From contig CALTWF010000009.1 in NCBI GenBank assembly GCA_943912755.1, forward strand, positions 1 through 64,000: a stretch of DNA of 64,000 nucleotides, given 5' to 3'. How positions within the stretch are numbered: position 1 is the stretch's first letter; each line of letters opens with the position of its first letter. The notes below the pieces were generated by a model that was not told the origin of the DNA, made no database searches, and saw only the letters and a list, made by a program, of their open reading frames with translations. The translations under genes were made by a program, and so were the position numbers. The DNA comes from an uncultured Pseudomonas sp. (GTDB lineage Bacteria; Pseudomonadota; Gammaproteobacteria; Pseudomonadales; Pseudomonadaceae). This document shows, piece by piece, positions 22,739 to 29,959 of the stretch.

Positions 22739-24361
22739 TCAGAGCGCCTTGGCCCAGTCGCGCAGCAGGTACTTCTGGATCTTGCCGGTGGAGGTCTTCG
22801 GCAGTTCGCGGAAGACCACGGTCTTCGGCAGCTTGAAGCCCGCCAGGTGTTCGCGGCAGAAGGCGATGATTTCGGCCTCGCGGGTGTCCTCGAAACCAGG
22901 CTTGAGGGTGATCCAGGCGCAGGGCGTCTCGCCCCATTTCTCGTCCGGGCGGGCGACCACCGCCGCCTCCAGCACGGCCGGATGGCGGTACAGGGTGTCT
23001 TCCACCTCGATGGTGGAGATGTTCTCGCCACCGGAAATGATGATGTCCTTGAGCCGGTCCTTGATCTCGACGTAGCCGTCCGGGTGGCACACCGCCAGGT
23101 CGCCGGTATGGAACCAGCCGCCACGGAAGGCTTCGGCGGTGGCCTCGGGGTTCTTCAGGTAGCCCTTCATCACCGTGTTGCCGCGCATGAAGATCTCGCC
23201 CAGGGTGTTGCCGTCGCGGGCCACCGGCTGCAGGGTCTGCGGGTCGGCGACCATCAGGCCTTCGAGGGTGGCGTAGCGCACGCCCTGGCGGGACTTGATC
23301 CGCGCCCGTTCCTGCAAGGGCTGGTCATCCCATTCGGCATGCCAGGCACACACGGTTACCGGGCCGTAGACCTCGGTCAGGCCGTAGACATGGGTGACCT
23401 TGATGCCCATTTCTTCCACTGCGCCGATCACCTTGGCCGGCGGCGCCGCGCCGGCCACCATGGCATTGACCGGGTGATCGATGGCCGCCTTGGCCGAGTC
23501 GGGCATGTTGATCAGCGCATTGAGCACGATCGGCGCGCCGCACAGGTGAGTGACCTGGTGCTCGCGGATCAGGGTGAGGATCTTCTGCGGATCGACCCGG
23601 CGCAGGAACACATGGGTGCCGGCCAGGGCGGTCACGGTCCAGGGGTAGCACCAGCCGTTGCAGTGGAACATCGGCAGGGTCCACAGGTACACCGGGTGGT
23701 TGCCCATGGCCCAGGTCATCTGGTTGCCCAGCGAATTCAGGTAGGCGCCGCGGTGGTGATAGACCACGCCCTTGGGATTGCCGGTGGTGCCGGAGGTGTA
23801 GTTCAGCGAGATCGCCTGCCACTCGTCCTCTGGCCACTGCCAGGCGAACTGCGGATCGCCCTCGGCCAGGAAGGCCTCGTAGTCCAGCGCGCTGACCGCG
23901 CAACCCTCGCCATATTCCGGATCGTCGACATCGACCACCAGCGGCGGGTGCGCCATCAGTTGCAGGGCGGCGGCAATCACCTTGTGGAATTCGCGGTCGG
24001 TGATCAGCACCTTGGCTTCGCCGTGTTCCAGCATGAAGGCGATGGCTTCGGCATCGAGGCGCACGTTGAGGGCGTTGAGCACGGCGCCGATCATCGGCAC
24101 GCCGAAATGCGCTTCGAGCATCGCCGGAATGTTCGGCAGCATCACCGCCACCGTGTCGCCCTGGCCGATACCGCGCCCGGCCAGGGCACTGGCCAGGCGC
24201 CGGGAGCGCTGGTAGGTTTCCCGCCAGTTGCGGCGGATCGAACCATGGATGACCGCGGGGTAGTCGCCATACACGGCGGCGGTGCGTTCGATGAAGCTCA
24301 GCGGGGTAAGGGCGACATGGTTGACGGGCGCGGGCTGCAAACCCTGGGAGAAGATCGACAT
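22739..24361 (-). CDS. Acyl-CoA synthetase (AMP-forming), DmdB-like
   Basis: 540 residues. ANL superfamily: P-loop TSGTTGNPKGVVYHH (~188-202), YGLTEVYGP (~325), GGWFHTGDLA (~412), KDIIISGGENIS (~432) and the adenylation Lys in STGKIQKYLLRD near the end. It couples a carboxylic acid to CoA through an acyl-AMP. Family members with this length and FHCNGWCYPW include medium-chain and methylmercaptopropionyl-CoA ligases. It is first in a two-gene operon with the dehydrogenase, so its product should feed that enzyme. It is divergent from a sensor kinase/regulator pair across 207 bases, suggesting specific induction. Confidence 0.88.
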   Translation of the reverse strand: MSIFSQGLQPAPVNHVALTPLSFIERTAAVYGDYPAVIHGSIRRNWRETYQRSRRLASALAGRGIGQGDTVAVMLPNIPAMLEAHFGVPMIGAVLNALNVRLDAEAIAFMLEHGEAKVLITDREFHKVIAAALQLMAHPPLVVDVDDPEYGEGCAVSALDYEAFLAEGDPQFAWQWPEDEWQAISLNYTSGTTGNPKGVVYHHRGAYLNSLGNQMTWAMGNHPVYLWTLPMFHCNGWCYPWTVTALAGTHVFLRRVDPQKILTLIREHQVTHLCGAPIVLNALINMPDSAKAAIDHPVNAMVAGAAPPAKVIGAVEEMGIKVTHVYGLTEVYGPVTVCAWHAEWDDQPLQERARIKSRQGVRYATLEGLMVADPQTLQPVARDGNTLGEIFMRGNTVMKGYLKNPEATAEAFRGGWFHTGDLAVCHPDGYVEIKDRLKDIIISGGENISTIEVEDTLYRHPAVLEAAVVARPDEKWGETPCAWITLKPGFEDTREAEIIAFCREHLAGFKLPKTVVFRELPKTSTGKIQKYLLRDWAKAL

Positions 24362-24568
24362 GAAAGCGTGGTCCTGTGCAGGAGGCAGCCACGCCGAAGC
24401 GCTGGCTGAAACCTCCGATGGCTGATTGTTAGCTCTGATCAGGTTTCAAGGAACGGGCTCACGGGGCGCCGGTTCCAGTGCGTCAATTTTTACGCTGTTC
24501 GCCATGTTACTTGGAAGATAGACTATAGCAATATGGTACAAATACTATAAAAACGGCGGAACCCCATT

Positions 24569-26365
24569 GTGACGCTCATTCCCTCGGCCTTGCTCGACAA
24601 GGACCCGCAACCCTCGCTGCTGCTCGATGCCAATGCCGTACTGCGTGCCGCCAACCCGGCGATGCGCGACGAACTCAACGGCTGGCCGCCGCAAAGCCTG
24701 GCGGTGCTGCTGCCGGCCAACCATGCCGCGCTGGTCAGCGCCTGCCTCGGCCAGCAGCGGGCGATCGCCGAGGTCGAGAGCCAGGCCGGCGAGCGCATCC
24801 TGCTCTGGACCTTTATCCCCGCCGGTGCCGACCAGGTCATCGCCCGCTGCCGCGACGCCACCAGCGAACGCCGCGCCGAGCGCGAAGCGGCCCAGGCCCG
24901 GCGCCTGTACCGGCTGATCACCGAGAACACCACCGACCTGATTTCCCGGCACACCCCCGACGGCTGTTTCCTCGATGCCTCGCCAGCCTCGTATCGCCTG
25001 CTCGGCTACTGGCCGGAGGAGCTGCGCGGGGTCAAGGTACAGACCCTGCTGCATCCCCAGGACTGCCGCCAGTACCTGGCCCAGGCCTCGGCAGCCCTGG
25101 AGCGCGACGGCTACCAGACCATGACCTGCCGGGTCCGCCATCGCGACGGCCGCGATCTGTGGTTCGAGATCGCCAGCCGCGCCATCCGCGAAACCTACAC
25201 CGGCGCGGTGGTGGAGATCGTCAGCGTCTCGCGGGACATCAGCGTGCGCATCGAGGCCCAGGAAAACCGCCGGCGCCTGGCCGAAGTGGTCGAAGCCAAT
25301 ACCGACCTGGTGCTGTTCACCGACCCGGACGGGCGCCTGACCTACCTCAACCGCTCGGCCCGCCGCGCCCTCGGCCTGACCGATGTACAGCGGGCGCCGC
25401 GCCTGGGCCAACTGCTTGACGCCGAGGCCCGCCAGCGCCTCGACGAGGAAGGCTGGCAGCGCGCCGAGCGCGAGGGCGTCTGGCAGTGCGAGGCGCGGCT
25501 GGCGCCGTACGATGGCGAGGCGGCGTTTCCGGTTTCGCTGGTGCTGCTGGCCCACAGTGCGACTGGCGGCGAGCGCTATTACTCGCTGGTGGCCCGCGAC
25601 ATGACCGAGCGCGAACTGCGCGAAACCCAGCAGCGCCGCCACCAGGACGAACTGGCCCACACCGCGCGGCTGGTGACCCTCGGCGAACTGGCCTCGGGCA
25701 TCGCCCACGAAATCAACCAGCCGCTGGCCGCCGTGCTCAACTACGCCGCCGCCAGCCAGCGCTACCTGCACGCCCTGGAGCGCGACCCGCAGGCGGCCGG
25801 CCGGGTCGCCCAGGGCTTGCAGCGCATCAGCGAACAGGCGACCCACGCCGCCGAAGTGATCAAGCGCCTGCGTGCCTTCCTGCGCAAGGAACCGCGGCGC
25901 CTGCAGGCGCTGTCGGTGGCCGAGGTGGCGCGCGAGGCGGTGCGCCTGTGTGCCTGGGAGGCGGCGCAGGCGCAGGTGACGATCGAGCAGCAAATGACGG
26001 AGAATCTGCCGCCGGTCTACGCCGACCGGGTGCTGCTGGAGCAGGTCCTGCTCAATCTGTTGCGCAACGCCATCGACGCCAACCGCGAGCAGCAGCCGGG
26101 GCAACCGTCGCGGCTCCTGCTGCGCGGCGAGCAGGAGCACGGGCGCCTGCTGGTGCAGGTCATCGACCAGGGCCCGGGAGTGGCGGCGGAGCAACTGGAC
26201 GGCATCTTCACCCCCTTCACCACCAGCAAGCCGGAAGGGCTGGGCCTGGGGCTGAGCATGAGCCGCAGCATTGTCGAAGGTTTTGGCGGCACCCTCACCG
26301 CCAGTCCGGGGCAGGGTGGGGGATTGATTCTGAGCTGCCGGCTGGCGCCGGCGGCAAGTGTTTGA
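24569..26365 (+). CDS. PAS-domain sensor histidine kinase (FixL/StyS-like)
   Basis: 598 residues from GTG 24569. No membrane helix, so cytosolic. An N-terminal PAS-like part, a clear second PAS (~110-230, ENTTDLISRHTPDG...PAC-like SVSRDIS), a third (~240-340), then HisKA with H-box LASGIAHEINQPLAAVLNYA (~383), N-box LLRNAIDANREQ, and G-boxes DQGPGV, GLGLGLSMSRSIVEGFGG. The EINQPL version of the H-box is characteristic of FixL/TodS-C/StyS-type kinases. It partners the LuxR-type regulator 14 bases downstream. It probably senses a metabolite and controls the divergent acyl-CoA genes (inference from arrangement). Confidence 0.85.
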   Translation: MTLIPSALLDKDPQPSLLLDANAVLRAANPAMRDELNGWPPQSLAVLLPANHAALVSACLGQQRAIAEVESQAGERILLWTFIPAGADQVIARCRDATSERRAEREAAQARRLYRLITENTTDLISRHTPDGCFLDASPASYRLLGYWPEELRGVKVQTLLHPQDCRQYLAQASAALERDGYQTMTCRVRHRDGRDLWFEIASRAIRETYTGAVVEIVSVSRDISVRIEAQENRRRLAEVVEANTDLVLFTDPDGRLTYLNRSARRALGLTDVQRAPRLGQLLDAEARQRLDEEGWQRAEREGVWQCEARLAPYDGEAAFPVSLVLLAHSATGGERYYSLVARDMTERELRETQQRRHQDELAHTARLVTLGELASGIAHEINQPLAAVLNYAAASQRYLHALERDPQAAGRVAQGLQRISEQATHAAEVIKRLRAFLRKEPRRLQALSVAEVAREAVRLCAWEAAQAQVTIEQQMTENLPPVYADRVLLEQVLLNLLRNAIDANREQQPGQPSRLLLRGEQEHGRLLVQVIDQGPGVAAEQLDGIFTPFTTSKPEGLGLGLSMSRSIVEGFGGTLTASPGQGGGLILSCRLAPAASV

Positions 26366-26379
26366 ACAAGGGGCTTTTC

Positions 26380-27015
26380 ATGCAGGTCATGCAGGATCCG
26401 AAGGTCTATGTGGTCGACGACGACCAGGGCATGCTCGACTCCACGGTCTGGCTGCTGGAGTCGCTGGGCCTCAAGGCGTTGCCGTTCACCAGCGGCCAGG
26501 CTTTCCTCGACGCCTGCGACGGCGATCTGCCGGCCTGCGTGCTGCTCGATGTGCGCATGCCCGGCATGGGCGGGCTGAGCGTGCAGGAAGCGCTGCGGGC
26601 GAGGGGGCTCGACCTGCCGGTGATCTTCGTCAGCGGGCATGCCGATGTGCCGATCGTGGTGCGCGCGTTCAAGGCCGGCGCCTGCGACTTCATCGAAAAG
26701 CCGTACAACGACCAGATGCTGCTGGACAGCGTGCAGGAAGCGCTGGGCCGTTCCTCGAAGATCCAGGTCGGCAGCCGCCAGCGCGAGGCAGTGCAGGCAC
26801 GGATCGACAGCCTCACGCCGCGCGAGCGGGATGTGTTCGTGCCGCTGGTCAAGGGTTATACCAACCGGGAGATTGCCGAGCAGCTGGACGTCAGCGTGAA
26901 GACCGTCGACCTTTATCGCTCACGGGTGATGAAGCGCATGCAGGCGGAGCACCTGGCGGAACTGGTGGGGATGGCGATTGGTTGCGGGGTGGTTGAGCCG
27001 TTGAATCTTCGTTGA
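26380..27015 (+). CDS. FixJ/StyR-type response regulator (LuxR HTH)
   Basis: 211 residues from ATG 26380; a second ATG three codons in is possible. The receiver has DDD in VYVVDDDQ, phospho-Asp in VLLDVRMPGMGG (~57), and Lys in FIEKPYNDQ (~107). The C-terminal GerE/LuxR helix-turn-helix is LTPRERDVFVPLVKGYTNREIAEQL...SVKTVDLYRSRVMKRM. It follows the kinase in one operon. FixJ-group regulators activate sigma70 promoters; the AT-rich 24513-24555 patch between the divergent genes, with repeated ACTATA, is a plausible target. Confidence 0.87.
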   Translation: MQVMQDPKVYVVDDDQGMLDSTVWLLESLGLKALPFTSGQAFLDACDGDLPACVLLDVRMPGMGGLSVQEALRARGLDLPVIFVSGHADVPIVVRAFKAGACDFIEKPYNDQMLLDSVQEALGRSSKIQVGSRQREAVQARIDSLTPRERDVFVPLVKGYTNREIAEQLDVSVKTVDLYRSRVMKRMQAEHLAELVGMAIGCGVVEPLNLR

Positions 27016-27021
27016 GTTCGA

Positions 27022-27117
27022 GGGCCTCATCGCTGCGGAGCGGCGATCCAAGCCAGCTCCCACAAGGTCCGCGTGCGCCGCTGAACCTGTGGGAGCTGGC
27101 TTGCCAGCGATAGGGCC
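27022..27117. repeat. REP inverted pair, left unit disrupted
   Basis: The right unit (TGTGGGAGCTGGCTTGCCAGCGAT) is intact. The left unit carries extra bases (CGGAGCGGCGATC) inside the conserved CGCTGGCAAGCC, so the hairpin has a bulge. Located between the convergent response-regulator and DUF883 genes. Confidence 0.88.
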
Positions 27118-27141
27118 CTGAAGATCAATAAAAATCCCGGC

Positions 27142-27462
27142 TCAGGACCTGCGCCCCAGCAACAACCCGATCACCAGCCCGAACCCCGCCGAAATCGCCA
27201 CCGTCTGCCACGGATGGCCGCCGATATAGCTCTCGGTGGCATCCACCACCGGCCGCGCCTTGTCGCGCACATTGCCCACCGCATGACCGGCCTGTTTCAA
27301 CTTGAGCTGCAACTGCGCACGCAAGGTCTCGGCTTCTTCGCCGACCAGGGCGGCACTGTCGTTGAGCAGCTTTTCCGATTCCTCGATCAGCGCCTGCAAT
27401 TCGCTGAACGCCTGGTCCTTGATCTGCTCGCTGTCGCTGTACTTGGTGGTTTTCCTGGCCAT
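27142..27462 (-). CDS. DUF883 (ElaB/YqjD-family) membrane-anchored protein
   Basis: 106 residues. An acidic/coiled helical N-terminal part (SELQALIEESEKLLNDSAALVGEEAETLR) precedes the signature ARPVVDATESYIGGHPWQTV and a C-terminal membrane helix ending LLLGRRS. E. coli YqjD and ElaB are tail-anchored inner-membrane proteins linked to ribosomes and stationary-phase or oxidative stress. The ribosome site GAGGAAG is strong. It stands alone, convergent with the two-component genes. Confidence 0.88.
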   Translation of the reverse strand: MARKTTKYSDSEQIKDQAFSELQALIEESEKLLNDSAALVGEEAETLRAQLQLKLKQAGHAVGNVRDKARPVVDATESYIGGHPWQTVAISAGFGLVIGLLLGRRS

Positions 27463-27595
27463 CTACGCTTCCTCGGATTAGTGATCGTCAATCCTTAATG
27501 GATGCCCGCAGGTACGGAAAAGTTGCAGTCGTTTGCAGGGCATCGGCGGCTACAGTGTAAGATAGCGCCCATTTTCAAGCGGCAGGAATTACCCC

Positions 27596-27862
27596 ATGAG
27601 TTTCAATCTGGCCAACAAGAGCTTCGCCGAACGGGCCGAGATCGAAGACGAAAAAGCCCGGCTGTTCGCGCTGTGGCAGAGCAACCTGGCCAAGGCCAAG
27701 GGCGAGGCCGCCCGCCTGATCGGCGAGAAGCCGCGGCGCAAGGGCAAGTGGGCGGAGTGGGTACGTGCGGAGCTGGACGGCATGTCGCCGCCGGAATACG
27801 CCGGCATGGTACGCAGCGAAGTCAACAAGCTGATGGCAGCAGCCAGCGCCAACAAGGCCTAA
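27596..27862 (+). CDS. Conserved small hypothetical protein
   Basis: 88 residues, mostly helical and charged (FAERAEIEDEKARLFALWQ, EKPRRKGKWAEWV, PPEYAGMVRSEVNKLM), with no signal or membrane segment. Codon use and composition match the surrounding core genes and the start has GGAATTACCCC upstream, so it looks genuine. I do not recognise a function. Its stop overlaps the convergent lipoprotein gene by four bases. Confidence 0.7.
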   Translation: MSFNLANKSFAERAEIEDEKARLFALWQSNLAKAKGEAARLIGEKPRRKGKWAEWVRAELDGMSPPEYAGMVRSEVNKLMAAASANKA

Positions 27863-28317
27863 CGCGGCAGGTCGAAGGTGCCGCGGTCGCTGAAGCGCCG
27901 CGTGCCGAACGCACCGCCGGCCAGCTTGCCGTGCACCTCGTAGGGCAGGCCGTCGAGGCTGTTCATCTGGCTCAGGCCCAGGGCCTGACGCATCACCGAA
28001 AACGCCGTGATACTCACCGGCACCACCACGATCTGCTCGCTGAAACGGCCAATGCTGCCGCGCTGGTCGCTGACCCCGGCGGCCAGCGGCTGGCCGTTGA
28101 CCTCCAGGTTGAGCGCCACGCCATCGAAGTCGATCGGCGTTTCATTGGGGTTCTGCACCCGCAACTTCACCGCCATGCGCAACTCCAGGTCCTGGCCGGG
28201 CAGGGGGGCGATGCCGATCACGCTGATATTCACCGGGTCACGGCCCTGGAACAGTGCGCAGGCTGACAGGCTCAGGATCAGCAACAGGCCGGTGAGGTAG
28301 CGCAACAGACGGAACAT
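27859..28317 (-). CDS. LEA type 2 family (WHy-like) lipoprotein
   Basis: 152 residues from ATG 28317. Signal peptide with lipobox LSACALF, so an outer- or inner-membrane lipoprotein. The body has the Water-stress/Hypersensitive-response beta fold: LELRMAVKLRVQNPNETPIDFDGVALNLEVNGQPLAAG, then VPVSITAFSVMRQAL. Pseudomonas homologues are small lipoproteins of unknown role, with the fold linked to desiccation or stress in other organisms. Divergent from the ECF sigma gene. Confidence 0.85.
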   Translation of the reverse strand: MFRLLRYLTGLLLILSLSACALFQGRDPVNISVIGIAPLPGQDLELRMAVKLRVQNPNETPIDFDGVALNLEVNGQPLAAGVSDQRGSIGRFSEQIVVVPVSITAFSVMRQALGLSQMNSLDGLPYEVHGKLAGGAFGTRRFSDRGTFDLPR

Positions 28318-28394
28318 GGGCGTTTTCTCCGCAGACGGGTGCCTGGGAGTGTGGCAAATGCTCGTCAACGTTGAAAGTCGGACACGACTTGAAA

Positions 28395-28413
28395 GATACT
28401 GTTTCTCATTCAC
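28395..28413 (+). promoter_or_regulatory. Fur-box-like site before the fecI-type gene
   Basis: GATACTGTTTCTCATTCAC agrees with the 19-base Fur consensus (GATAATGATAATCATTATC) at 13 positions by hand alignment. It lies 38-56 bases before the sigma-factor ATG, as in iron-starvation sigma genes. Confidence 0.55.
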
Positions 28414-28450
28414 GTCCGACATTTCCTCCCACCGGCGATTCTTCCCACCC

Positions 28451-28969
28451 ATGCTGACGTCCCCCGCATCCGGGCTGCTGGCCAGTTTCCAGGAGCATTA
28501 CGATGACCTCCTGGTGTTCCTGACCCGGCGCATGAACGACCGCCAGCGCGCGGCCGACGTGGCCCAGGAAACCTGGCTCAAGCTGGTCAAGATCGACGAG
28601 CAGGAGGTGCCGGTCCTGCACGCCCGCAGCTTTATCTTCCGCGTCGCCGGCAACCTGGCCATCGACACCCTGCGCCGCGAACAGCGCCAGGAAAGCAACC
28701 TCGGCGACAGCGACGCGGCGGTGCAACTGGTCTGCCCGGCACCGGCACCGGAAGCCACGCTGCTGGCCCGGGAGCGCCTGGCGATGCTCGACGAAGCCCT
28801 GCTGCAACTCTCCGACAATGCCCGCCAGGCGCTTTTGCTCAATCGCGTCGAGGGCCTGACCCAGGCGCAGATCGCACAACGGCTGGGCGTTTCCGACAGC
28901 ATGGTGGCAAAATACATCGGCCAGGCCCTGCGCCATTGCCGGGACTGGCTCAAGCACAACCATGACTGA
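28451..28969 (+). CDS. ECF sigma factor, FecI/iron-starvation type
   Basis: 172 residues from ATG 28451. Region 2: YDDLLVFLTRRMNDRQRAADVAQETWLKL...ARSFIFRVAGNLAIDTLRRE. Region 4: LLQLSDNARQALLLNRVEGLTQAQIAQRLGVSDSMVAKYI. It should direct RNA polymerase to the adjacent TonB-receptor promoter when released or activated by FecR. A Fur-like box upstream makes it iron-repressed. The stop overlaps the fecR start by 8 bases. Confidence 0.92.
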   Translation: MLTSPASGLLASFQEHYDDLLVFLTRRMNDRQRAADVAQETWLKLVKIDEQEVPVLHARSFIFRVAGNLAIDTLRREQRQESNLGDSDAAVQLVCPAPAPEATLLARERLAMLDEALLQLSDNARQALLLNRVEGLTQAQIAQRLGVSDSMVAKYIGQALRHCRDWLKHNHD

Positions 28970-29843
28970 CGCGCGCATGCCCTCCGAACCCCAGCCCCTG
29001 ATCGATCTGTCCGACGCCGCCATCGACTGGCAGGTCCTGCTGCACTCGGGCGATGCCAGTGCCGCCGACCGCGAGCGCTACCAGCGCTGGCGCCAGCTCA
29101 GCGCCGAGCATCTGCTCGCCGCCGAGGAGGCCGAGGCACTGTGGGGCGATATCGGCCATACCGAGGCCGCCACGCAACTTCCGCCGCTGGCCGCGCCACG
29201 GCGTCGTTACCGCGGTGCGGCCATCGCCGCCTCGCTGCTGCTGGCGCTGGTCGCCTATGGCGGCTGGCAACAGGCCCCGGCGCTGCTTGCCGATTACCAC
29301 ACCAGCACCGGCGAGCGCCGCACCATCACCCTGGAAGACGGCTCGCGGGTCACCCTCAACAGCGCCAGCGCGCTGTCGGTGCAGTACAGTGCCGAGCGCC
29401 GCGTGGTGTCGCTGCGCCAAGGCGAAGCGCTGTTCGAGCCGGCGCCGGACCCGCGCCCGTTCGTGGTCGATGGCGGCAGCGACAGCGTGCAGGGCAGCGG
29501 CGCGGTATTCAGCGTGCGCCGCCAAGGGCGCGACAACAGCGTGGTGGTCGCCGAGGGCGAGGCCCGGGTCGGCCAGCATGTGCTGGCGGTCAGCCCCGAT
29601 GCCCAGGCGCAGACCGCCTGGCAGCGCGGCAAGCTGATCTTCAATGGGCGCCCGCTGCGTGAGGTGATCGCCGAACTGGAGCGTTACCAGCACGGGCGCA
29701 TCCTGATTTCCGACAGCCAGCTTGGCGCCTTGCCCGTCAGCGGCGTGTTCGACCTCGATGACCCTCACGGCCTGCTTGGCAGCCTCGAACAGCGCTATGG
29801 CCTGAAGGTTACCTACCTGCCATGGCTGGCCGTTCTGTACTGA
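28962..29843 (+). CDS. FecR-type sigma regulator of the downstream receptor
   Basis: 293 residues. N-terminal DUF4880-like domain (AAIDWQVLLHSGDASAADRERYQRWRQ), one membrane helix (~88-106), then the FecR domain (RRTITLEDGSRVTLNSASAL, RVVSLRQGEALFEPAPDPRPFVV) and a C-terminal STN-interacting part (GRPLREVIAELERYQHGRILI). It crosses the inner membrane to couple the receptor's signalling domain to the sigma factor that overlaps it upstream. The TonB receptor follows after 116 bases. Confidence 0.92.
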   Translation: MTDARMPSEPQPLIDLSDAAIDWQVLLHSGDASAADRERYQRWRQLSAEHLLAAEEAEALWGDIGHTEAATQLPPLAAPRRRYRGAAIAASLLLALVAYGGWQQAPALLADYHTSTGERRTITLEDGSRVTLNSASALSVQYSAERRVVSLRQGEALFEPAPDPRPFVVDGGSDSVQGSGAVFSVRRQGRDNSVVVAEGEARVGQHVLAVSPDAQAQTAWQRGKLIFNGRPLREVIAELERYQHGRILISDSQLGALPVSGVFDLDDPHGLLGSLEQRYGLKVTYLPWLAVLY

Positions 29844-29959
29844 TTCATCCCTTTCGAAAAAAAATTGCCGAAGCCGCTGCAAGTTCCGCGCAGCCGAATC
29901 GTCGTAGTGAGACTGATCAGCAATCCATTCTCATTTACGTATTCGTCTGGAATAAAACA

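Noticed and set aside
20753..24409. 1218-codon plus-strand open frame
   Set aside because: Antisense to the acyl-CoA dehydrogenase and synthetase genes, whose motifs are unambiguous; long antisense frames are common in high-GC Pseudomonas coding DNA.
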